Of a stretch of 40,000 nucleotides of DNA, positions 33,194 to 40,000 are shown piece by piece; within the stretch, counting starts at the first letter, position 1; the number at the start of each line of letters is the position of its first letter. Below the pieces are notes generated by a model. It searched no databases. It saw nothing but the letters and a program-made list of their open reading frames with translations, and was not told the DNA's origin. Source of the stretch: Ghiorsea sp. (lineage in GTDB: Bacteria; Pseudomonadota; Zetaproteobacteria; Mariprofundales; Mariprofundaceae); the NCBI GenBank assembly GCA_030949605.1, contig JAUZSH010000032.1, forward strand, positions 1 through 40,000, in the 5' to 3' direction. The translations under genes and the position numbers were made by a program.

Positions 33194-35308
33194 TCATGTG
33201 GTGATAAGTCTCACCTTAATTTGGCCACGAACAGCATCTGTATTTTCAATTTCAACCTGCATGGTATCACCCAAACCAATCGTAAAACCACTGCGCTTGG
33301 ATGTTAACCTATGATGCACGTCATCCAAATCAAAACTGCCTTGCAATTCATCCACATCCAGCGCCGCTTCTGCCAAAGTCTCTTTGAGTGCGAAAAATAC
33401 TTTACGTTTGGTCACACCCGAAACCACGGCTTCCATGGTTTTGCCAATATCTTTATGGTGATACAGTGCCGCAAGCATGGCTTGGGTATCCCACTCTGCC
33501 CGTTGCTGTATGCGTTCTTGGGTTGAGATATGTGCGCCAACAGCTTCCAAATCTTGTTTGGATGCTTTCTCACCAGCCAACACCGCTTTCAAGCGGCGGT
33601 GCGTGGTTAAATCCGCATAACGGCGAATTGGACTGGTAAAATGCCCATAACAATCATAGGCAAGCCCAAAATGACCCACATTGTTGGTGGTATACTTGGC
33701 TTGCTGCATGGAGCGCAAAACCAACTTATGCAACACTTGTGAAAAGGGTTTACCTTCTGCTGCTGCCAAAGCTTGTTGCACATCTTTGGGGCGCACATCT
33801 TCAGTTTTATGCAGACGAATTTTTAACGCAAATGCAGCCAAAAATGTATTTAATTTCTCAATCGCTTCACGCTCTGGTGCTGGATGAACACGATAGAGTT
33901 GTGTTACTTTTTTACTGTCTAAAAACTCTGCCACCGCCGTATTGGCAGCCAACATCATCTCTTCAATCAATTGATGTGATACATGCCTTTCTCTAAGCTC
34001 AATATCAGCAACTTTATCCCCATCAATCACCGCGCGAACTTCAGGTGCATCAATCTCCAATGCACCACGTTGACTTCGGTTACGTTGCAATATCTGATAC
34101 AGGCACATCGCTGTATCCAACATATCGCGCACTTTAGGTTCCGTCACCGCACCTTTATCTTGGTTATCAATCCATGCTGTGGCTTTTTCATAAGTTAAAC
34201 GTTCATAAGAATAGATAACAGCATTATATACCCTTGATGTGCGGCGTTTGCCGCCTGCATCAAAACGCATACGTACCACCATCGCCAACCTATCCACATT
34301 GGGGTTCAATGAGCATAAACCATTGGATAGCTTTTCAGGCAACATCGGAATCACACGGTCTGGGAAATAAAACGAATTACCCCGCGATAAAGCTTCTTTA
34401 TCCAATGCCGAATCTTCATGCACATAATGCGCCACATCGGCAATCGCCACCCATGCTTCATAACCATCACCGCGTTTTTGCACACAAATCGCATCATCAA
34501 AGTCACGTGCATCAGCACCATCAATCGTGGCAAAAGGCAAGTGGGTTAAATCCAATCTATCTTGTTTGTCTTTAGCGCGAACACGGCTTGGAATCGCTTG
34601 GCTTTCGGATTCGACATCAGGCGGAAATGTTGCAGATAAACCTTGCTCTGCCACAATCAAGTCCACCAGTTTGGTGGGTGTCAAGTCATCACCCATCACC
34701 TCAAGAATCTTGCCACGAAGCGGCTGACTTCCACGCTGAATTTCAACACGAACCCAGTCACCATGATGCGCACCACCTGCATCATCGCGCTGAATGAGAA
34801 TGGTCATTTGCATACGCTTGGAACGTGGGTAAACAAAGCCTAAACCATGCTCAATTTTAAACTGCCCTGTCATCGTACTCGGTGCATGCTCAATCATACG
34901 CACCATCGCGCCTGCTTCACGCCCTCGGCGCATAAATGTGCGCACTTCAACCTTATCACCGTGCATCACATCACGCATTTCTTCCACGGATAAAAACACA
35001 TCTTCATCGCGCCCTTCAACATTCACAAAACCAAAGCCATCAGGATGCGCTGATACCGTGCCTATCCAAGTTTTATCGCTTGGTTTCGAGCGTTTATCTT
35101 CTTTGCGTTGACCATAAACACCGCGCAAACTACCACCACGCCCTTGATACCGCTCATCATTTTCAACTTTAGTGCTGCGTACAGGTGGTGCGGAAGGCCA
35201 TGAAAAACCACTGCTTTCTTTGGCTGGATATTCGCTTGAACCCGAATCTCCGCGACCTGCTTTATCTCTCGGTTTACGACTACCGTATGCTGTCTTTTTT
35301 TTACTCAA
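33194..35308 (-). CDS. rnr: Ribonuclease R
   Basis: Processive 3'-5' exoribonuclease that degrades structured RNA, 704 residues. A basic, low-complexity N-terminus (MSKKKTAYGSRK) precedes two cold-shock-like domains (near 80-230), then the RNB catalytic domain with IDGADARDFDDAI (metal-binding Asp residues), RGNSFYFPDRVIPMLPEKLS and FTSPIRRYADLTTHR. A C-terminal S1 domain ends the protein. An A8 run at the start codon region is intact in frame. It follows pheT by 6 bp, so it is probably transcribed with pheST. Confidence 0.94.
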   Translation of the reverse strand: MSKKKTAYGSRKPRDKAGRGDSGSSEYPAKESSGFSWPSAPPVRSTKVENDERYQGRGGSLRGVYGQRKEDKRSKPSDKTWIGTVSAHPDGFGFVNVEGRDEDVFLSVEEMRDVMHGDKVEVRTFMRRGREAGAMVRMIEHAPSTMTGQFKIEHGLGFVYPRSKRMQMTILIQRDDAGGAHHGDWVRVEIQRGSQPLRGKILEVMGDDLTPTKLVDLIVAEQGLSATFPPDVESESQAIPSRVRAKDKQDRLDLTHLPFATIDGADARDFDDAICVQKRGDGYEAWVAIADVAHYVHEDSALDKEALSRGNSFYFPDRVIPMLPEKLSNGLCSLNPNVDRLAMVVRMRFDAGGKRRTSRVYNAVIYSYERLTYEKATAWIDNQDKGAVTEPKVRDMLDTAMCLYQILQRNRSQRGALEIDAPEVRAVIDGDKVADIELRERHVSHQLIEEMMLAANTAVAEFLDSKKVTQLYRVHPAPEREAIEKLNTFLAAFALKIRLHKTEDVRPKDVQQALAAAEGKPFSQVLHKLVLRSMQQAKYTTNNVGHFGLAYDCYGHFTSPIRRYADLTTHRRLKAVLAGEKASKQDLEAVGAHISTQERIQQRAEWDTQAMLAALYHHKDIGKTMEAVVSGVTKRKVFFALKETLAEAALDVDELQGSFDLDDVHHRLTSKRSGFTIGLGDTMQVEIENTDAVRGQIKVRLITT

Positions 35309-35314
35309 AATATT

Positions 35315-37684
35315 TTATCCTCGAAGCTCTGCTTCAAACTTTTGACCCATCACATCAATCACCGCCTGCATGGCTTTGTCCGAATCTTCTTGGGTGAGTG
35401 TACGCTTGCTATCTTGTAATACAAAGCGAATACCCAAACTCACCTTACCTTCAGGTACACCTTTGCCATCATACCAATCAAAAATATGTGCATCCACAAG
35501 CTGCTGCCCACATGCTTTGCGCATGCTTTGCAAAATGGCATCAGCGGTTGTCCTCCCATCAAACAAAAATACCAAATCACGCTCGATGGATGGAAACTCT
35601 GGAATGGGTTGAAACTTGGCTTTTTTACCTGCATGAAGTACGTCAAGGTTGATAGATGCGACAAACACATCATCAGATAAATCAAAACCATTCGCCAAAT
35701 CGCCATCAACTTTACCGATATAACCAGCAACAGACTTACCAATGAAAATTTTGGCGGTTTGCCCAGCTTGCAAGCCTTGCACTTCATCATCTGCCATAAA
35801 CCGCGCTGTTAAGCCACGACCTTGCAACCATGATTCTACCACACCTTTAAGGTCAAAAAAGTCAGCTTTGCGTGCTTTTTCAAACCATGTGTCTTGCTGC
35901 ACATCACCCGCCATCAACCACGCCAACATATTGGTTTCCGTGTGTTCACGCATATTACCTGCATACACTCGACCTTGCTCCACCAGTGCCACACCTGTTT
36001 GCTGGCGATTCATATTATATTTCGCCGTATTCAACAAACTGGGGAACATCGAGCGACGCATCACACTCATAGCTTCAGAAATTGGATTGGGTAATACCAA
36101 GTCACGTTCATCTTGAGGGGCATCTTCAGCCACAAACAAACGCTGCTCTTGGGGAGAAATAAAAGCATAGTTAATCACCTGCACAAAACCCAAACGCACA
36201 GCATCATCCATGCTCGTATCCACTTTTTTGTTTTGAATCGTTGCCAACACTGGCATCACCGCAGGGATATTATCGAAACCAATCACCCGCGCATATTCTT
36301 CCGAAATATCTTCAGTCAAGCGCACATCTGGTCTATGGCTTGGCACGCTGAAGTTTAATACATCGCCGTCATGTTCAATGCCAAAACCCATACGTTTCAG
36401 CACAGCATCCGCAGTATTAGGCACTTCAATGCCCAAGCGCGATGCAATACTCTGCATATTTACTTGGATTTGCCTGTCTTCGATTAAACTATCTGCATCA
36501 CCAGCAACCGTGGTGGCACTCACCTTACCCCCAAATAAACCCACAACCATATGCGCCACTTGATCCATAGCCACCGTAATCATGGCAGGGTCAACGCCAC
36601 GTTCAAAACGCATGGATGAATCGGATACCAAACCACAAGTGCGGCGGGTAATGCTGACTCGAGCTGGCCTAAATGCTGCTGATTCCAAAATAATATTGCT
36701 GGTTTTTTCACTCACGCCCGTAGGTTCTGAGCCCATAATGCCAGCCAGCGCAATCACATTTTCACCATCTGCAATGACCAAGTCTTGGTCATGAAGCTGG
36801 ACTTCCTTGCCTTCTAATGAAACAAATGTTTCACCCGCTTGAGCATGACGAACAAAAATATCACCGCTTAATGTGTCCGCATCAAAAGCGTGCATGGGTT
36901 GCCCCAAATCAAGCATGGTATAGTTAACCACATCCACAACACCATTGATAGGACGAATCCCTGCCGCAATTAATCGCGCCTGCAACCAGTCTGGCGAATC
37001 CGTAACCTTCACACCCTCAATCCGACAAGCCGTATAAAGTGGGCAATCTTCACTTGCAGGTACCGACACTTTTGGTGCTGTAATGTTTTCATCCGTTGCG
37101 ACAACTTCATCGCCTGGCTCAATCAAGGGTAAGGCATAATCGGCAGCCAAATCACGCGCAATACCACGCAAACTCATACAATCGCCGCGATTCGGTGTGA
37201 TGTCCAAATCAAGCACAGCTTCTTCAAGCTCCAAATACTCGCCCACTTCTTCGCCCACAGGTGCATCATGCGGTAAAATCAACAGCCCATCAGCATCTTC
37301 AGCCAAACCAAGCTCTGCTTCCGAACAACACATGCCAAAGCTGACTTCACCACGAATTTTTCCTTTTTTAATTTTTAAACCATTGGGCAAGCATGTGCCT
37401 ACAGTTGCCACAGGAACTTTATCCCCTGCTTTCATATTCGATGCGCCACAAACAATCGCCAAATGTTCAACATCACCCAAGTCAATTTTAAGCAACTTCA
37501 ACTTATCAGCATCGGGATGAGGAATCATCTCCACAATCTGACCAACACGCACACCTTTGACACCAGCACGCGGTGTTTCAATGCCTTCAACTTCATGACC
37601 CAAGCGCACCAAGTCATCCGCAACATCAGCAACGGATTGTGTGAGTGGTGTATGTTCTTTTAACCAAGATAATGGAATTTTCAT
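35315..37684 (-). CDS. pheT: Phenylalanyl-tRNA synthetase beta subunit
   Basis: Beta chain of the (alpha-beta)2 phenylalanyl-tRNA synthetase, 789 residues. An N-terminal tRNA-binding (EMAP-II like) domain contains VGQIVEMIPHPDADKLKLL, followed by the B3/B4 editing domain with MSLRGIARDLA, the B5 domain, a catalytic-like core, and a C-terminal anticodon-binding FDX-ACB domain with FPSIERDLVFLFDG. The start overlaps pheS by 4 bp. Confidence 0.96.
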   Translation of the reverse strand: MKIPLSWLKEHTPLTQSVADVADDLVRLGHEVEGIETPRAGVKGVRVGQIVEMIPHPDADKLKLLKIDLGDVEHLAIVCGASNMKAGDKVPVATVGTCLPNGLKIKKGKIRGEVSFGMCCSEAELGLAEDADGLLILPHDAPVGEEVGEYLELEEAVLDLDITPNRGDCMSLRGIARDLAADYALPLIEPGDEVVATDENITAPKVSVPASEDCPLYTACRIEGVKVTDSPDWLQARLIAAGIRPINGVVDVVNYTMLDLGQPMHAFDADTLSGDIFVRHAQAGETFVSLEGKEVQLHDQDLVIADGENVIALAGIMGSEPTGVSEKTSNIILESAAFRPARVSITRRTCGLVSDSSMRFERGVDPAMITVAMDQVAHMVVGLFGGKVSATTVAGDADSLIEDRQIQVNMQSIASRLGIEVPNTADAVLKRMGFGIEHDGDVLNFSVPSHRPDVRLTEDISEEYARVIGFDNIPAVMPVLATIQNKKVDTSMDDAVRLGFVQVINYAFISPQEQRLFVAEDAPQDERDLVLPNPISEAMSVMRRSMFPSLLNTAKYNMNRQQTGVALVEQGRVYAGNMREHTETNMLAWLMAGDVQQDTWFEKARKADFFDLKGVVESWLQGRGLTARFMADDEVQGLQAGQTAKIFIGKSVAGYIGKVDGDLANGFDLSDDVFVASINLDVLHAGKKAKFQPIPEFPSIERDLVFLFDGRTTADAILQSMRKACGQQLVDAHIFDWYDGKGVPEGKVSLGIRFVLQDSKRTLTQEDSDKAMQAVIDVMGQKFEAELRG

Positions 37685-38757
37685 TTGCTTGACCCCATTC
37701 TGCGTAAAAAACGCACATCATTTTCAAAAAATAATCGCAAATCAGGAATACCATGTTTTAACATCACCAAACGCTCCACGCCCAAACCAAAGGCAAATCC
37801 AGAATATACCGTGCTATCAATACCCACAGCTTTAAGCACGTTAGGATGAATCATGCCACTGCCCAACACTTCAATCCAACCGCTACCTTTACAGATGCGA
37901 CAACCTTGGTGATGACAAAACACACAACCAATATCCACTTCCGCAGATGGCTCGGTAAACGGAAAATAATGCGGACGCAAGCGAATCGGCACATCCTTCT
38001 CAAAGTATGCCGACAAGAAATGTTGCAATACGCCTTTAAGGTTGGCCAAGGACACATCTTTATCCACTTTAAACACTTCAACTTGATGAAACATGGGGGA
38101 ATGGGTGACATCATAATCACAGCGGTAAACCCGACCTGCCGCAACCACTGCTAACGGTGGCTCACCACCTGCATCCACACACGCCTGCATAGCGCGAACC
38201 TGCACAGGGGATGTGTGTGTTCTTAGCAACTTCGCATCAGCATCACCTTCTGCATTAAAAAAGAATGTATCATGCATCGCACGCGCTGGATGTTCAGCAG
38301 GAATATTTAAAGCATCGAAATTGTGAAATTCATCTTCAATTTCAGGGCCTTCAGCCATTTCAAAGCCCATTTGGGAGAAAATAGCGGTCATTTCATTCAA
38401 CCCTTGCTGTACGGGGTGAAGTACCCCCCGCGAAGTCTTGCGTCCTGCCAGCGTAATATCAATGCGCTCTGCTTGAATACGTGCTTCTTTCTCTTTCACC
38501 GACAATAAAGCCTCGGCTTTATCCAAAGCTTCTGCCAACGTTGACTTGGTCGCATTGACGAACTTGCCAATCACAGGTCTGTCTTCAGGCGGCAATTTCC
38601 CCACACCTTTAAGTACGCGGGTTAATTCACCTTTCTTGCCCAAGTACGCCACGCGAAAATCTTGTAAGGCTTTCAAATCTGTTGCATTTGTAAACAACGC
38701 CAATGCTTTGTTTTGTAACGCCTGCAACTCTGCTTTTAACGAATCAATTTCTTTCAT
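37681..38757 (-). CDS. pheS: Phenylalanyl-tRNA synthetase alpha subunit
   Basis: Catalytic alpha chain, 358 residues. An N-terminal coiled coil (1-90) is followed by the class II core: motif 1 near HPVQQGLNEMTAIFSQMGFE, motif 2 in RTHTSPVQVRAM and YRCDYDVTHSPMFHQVE, and motif 3 FAFGLGVERLVMLKHGIPDLR. A CVFCHHQGCRICKGSGW segment gives a Cys-rich zinc-like insert, seen in some bacterial PheS. ATG 38757 has aggga upstream. An IS30 copy lies 164 bp upstream, so any upstream rplT-type neighbour has been displaced. Confidence 0.96.
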   Translation of the reverse strand: MKEIDSLKAELQALQNKALALFTNATDLKALQDFRVAYLGKKGELTRVLKGVGKLPPEDRPVIGKFVNATKSTLAEALDKAEALLSVKEKEARIQAERIDITLAGRKTSRGVLHPVQQGLNEMTAIFSQMGFEMAEGPEIEDEFHNFDALNIPAEHPARAMHDTFFFNAEGDADAKLLRTHTSPVQVRAMQACVDAGGEPPLAVVAAGRVYRCDYDVTHSPMFHQVEVFKVDKDVSLANLKGVLQHFLSAYFEKDVPIRLRPHYFPFTEPSAEVDIGCVFCHHQGCRICKGSGWIEVLGSGMIHPNVLKAVGIDSTVYSGFAFGLGVERLVMLKHGIPDLRLFFENDVRFLRRMGSSK

Positions 38758-38805
38758 GCTTCCCTCAACACTATGCTTTCATAGGTTATCAATAGAATCT
38801 GCATC

Positions 38806-38865
38806 CTACAAAGATGTAAAAAAAAAAATCATTAGGCGAAAAAAAAACATGAACAAACACAGCAT
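38806..38865 (-). promoter_or_regulatory. Possible phenylalanine-rich leader peptide upstream of pheS
   Basis: Frame of 19 codons, MLCLFMFFFRLMIFFFTSL then TAG, with seven Phe, ending 48 bp before pheS. E. coli pheST is attenuated through a Phe-rich leader, pheM. Here the Phe codons come from T9 and T11 runs, the alternative frame is also Phe-rich, no good ribosome site is seen, and no terminator hairpin with a T run follows. The evidence is weak. Confidence 0.3.
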
Positions 38866-38921
38866 CACCACACTTACAAAGCAGCGATTGGAATAATGTC
38901 TTTTCTAAGTAATAACTAAAT

Positions 38922-40000
38922 CCTGAATTCGTATCATAAGTGCAATCGTATGTAATCGCTATTCTTATCAGTTCATTCTGGTGAGGGTGTTGGCTACAAA
39001 ATAAGGCGATTTTAAGGTGCGTGATATGAGATATAAACAATTAAACTTACAAGAGCGTCACTACATTGAACTAGAGCGTAAGAAGGGTACTTTTCAGAAG
39101 GATATTGCTTCGGCATTAGGGCGTTCATGTAGCACGTTGTGCAGGGAGCTTTCACGCAACACAGGGCAACGGGGCTACCGTCATATTCAAGCCAATAATA
39201 AGGCTTTCACGCGTCACAAAGATAAGCCGAAAGCAATCAAACTTACCAATGATATCAAGACGGTAATATCCGAATATATCGAACAAGACTGGAGTCCTGA
39301 ACAAGTTGCTGGTCGATTGAAAAAGGATGATGTCATTAGCATTCATCATGAAACGATTTATCAATATGTTTTAGCGGACAAAAAGGCTGGCGGTATTTTG
39401 TATACTCATCTTAGGCACCAAAATAAAACCTACAGGAAACGTTATGGATCGGCGCATACTCGTCATGGTATCACCAATCGGGTGGATATTGATGAACGTC
39501 CTGAAGTGGCTAACAAACGAGAGCGAATAGGTGATTGGGAAGGTGATACCATGATAGGAAAAGAGCACAAAGGCGTGCTTGTAACACTCGATGATCGTCG
39601 CTCAAAACTTCGCCTTGCAGCACCGCTTAAGAGCAAGCATGCCAAAGACGTGACAGCAACCATTATCAAGCTTTTGGAGCCAATAAAAGACTGGGTACAC
39701 ACGATCACTTTCGACAACGGTAAAGAATTCGCATTCCATAAGACCATCGCCAAAGCACTCGATTGTAATGCCTATTTTGCAAAGCCCTATCACTCTTGGG
39801 AACGTGGTCAAAATGAGAATGCAAACGGTCTTCTACGGCAGTACTTCCCCAAAGCAATGAGCTTGCTTGAAGTGACTACAAAAGAAGTTCTAAAAGCCGT
39901 TCATAGGCTTAATAACCGACCCAAAAAGTGTTTGGGGTTCAAAACTCCATACGAAGTATTTGAGGAAAATACAGGAGTTCACATAAAATCGATAGTGGAA
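38922..40000 (+). mobile_element. IS30-family element copy 2, cut by the window edge
   Basis: Begins CCTGAATTCGTATCATAAGT, as in copy 1. The 1,079 bp present match copy 1 with only scattered substitutions and without the MITE, so it provides the empty MITE site. About 25 bp of the right end should lie beyond the window. Confidence 0.93.
39026..40000 (+). CDS. IS30-family transposase (partial at window edge)
   Basis: Intact as far as visible, about 325 residues from ATG 39026, running off the right edge. The N-terminal helix-turn-helix (LNLQERHYIELERKKGTFQK) and DDE core (IGDWEGDTM, ITFDNGKEF, SWERGQNENANGLLRQYFPK) are complete, and RPKKCLGFKTPYEVF follows without interruption. Near-identity to the disrupted copy at 9675 points to recent transposition. 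This copy could supply transposase for IS30 ends. Confidence 0.93.
   Translation, partial: MRYKQLNLQERHYIELERKKGTFQKDIASALGRSCSTLCRELSRNTGQRGYRHIQANNKAFTRHKDKPKAIKLTNDIKTVISEYIEQDWSPEQVAGRLKKDDVISIHHETIYQYVLADKKAGGILYTHLRHQNKTYRKRYGSAHTRHGITNRVDIDERPEVANKRERIGDWEGDTMIGKEHKGVLVTLDDRRSKLRLAAPLKSKHAKDVTATIIKLLEPIKDWVHTITFDNGKEFAFHKTIAKALDCNAYFAKPYHSWERGQNENANGLLRQYFPKAMSLLEVTTKEVLKAVHRLNNRPKKCLGFKTPYEVFEENTGVHIKSIVE

Noticed and set aside
38850-38896. Short plus-strand peptide frame MNKHSITTLTKQRLE
   Set aside because: 15 codons, no family, and the minus-strand leader is at least as plausible. Not enough to call a gene.

Overview
The window is chromosomal DNA of a Gram-negative proteobacterium. 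It carries lipid A-type acyltransferase, Lgt and ExbB/ExbD genes, a split class II ribonucleotide reductase (NrdJa/NrdJb), a PheS-PheT-RNase R cluster, and moderately AT-rich base composition. A gamma- or zetaproteobacterium fits, but I cannot place the genus from sequence alone.

Layout. 1-6055: an EcoR124I-like (type IC) restriction-modification locus, with a GIY-YIG nuclease gene, hsdS, a Fic gene and hsdR. hsdS, fic and hsdR are all frameshifted. Most breaks are at homopolymers, including an A9 tract in hsdR, and hsdS has four 12-bp repeats encoding ELTA in its central spacer. 6191-8664: an intact run of DHH phosphoesterase, rlmB, folB and folK. 8665-14067: a pile of nested transposons. 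A DUF772-type IS is interrupted by an IS5/ISL2-like element, which is interrupted by an IS30 element, which is interrupted by a 273-bp MITE. An inverted IS fragment, an IS5 fragment and an IS1380-type element follow, and the last replaces the end of a TatD-family gene. 14022-17476 (minus): a tight operon of aroG-type DAHP synthase, uppP, lgt and tatD-like.

17477-21075: nrdJa and nrdJb. The promoter carries two NrdR boxes 32 bp apart and two perfect DnaA boxes. A structured-looking 355-bp gap separates the two subunit genes and a rho-independent terminator follows. 21079-24168: an accessory junkyard with an unknown gene cut by a MITE, two IS4-family remnants, a frameshifted small secreted protein gene, another MITE with target duplication, and solo IS ends. 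24324-28678: a compact plus-strand run of DUF4438, a retropepsin-like protease, a nitrilase and YigZ, then a DUF2130 nuclease-like protein. 28694-29784 (minus): an acyltransferase with a Trm112-like protein. 29941-32175: exbB, exbD and lysC. 32176-33134: a non-coding repeat island with an IS fragment, a dRS3-like repeat, a second MITE type with 8-bp target duplication, a long palindromic element and a truncated MITE. 33194-38757 (minus): pheS-pheT-rnr. 38922-40000: a second IS30 copy running off the window.

The main themes are two undescribed-looking non-autonomous elements with clear target duplications, a long palindromic (REPIN-like) repeat in two copies, a restriction system whose reading frames hang on homopolymers and short repeats, and layered regulation of the class II ribonucleotide reductase. 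The housekeeping genes are intact throughout, so the frameshift clustering in the accessory DNA is probably biological decay or switching. Homopolymer sequencing error cannot be excluded from one sequence.
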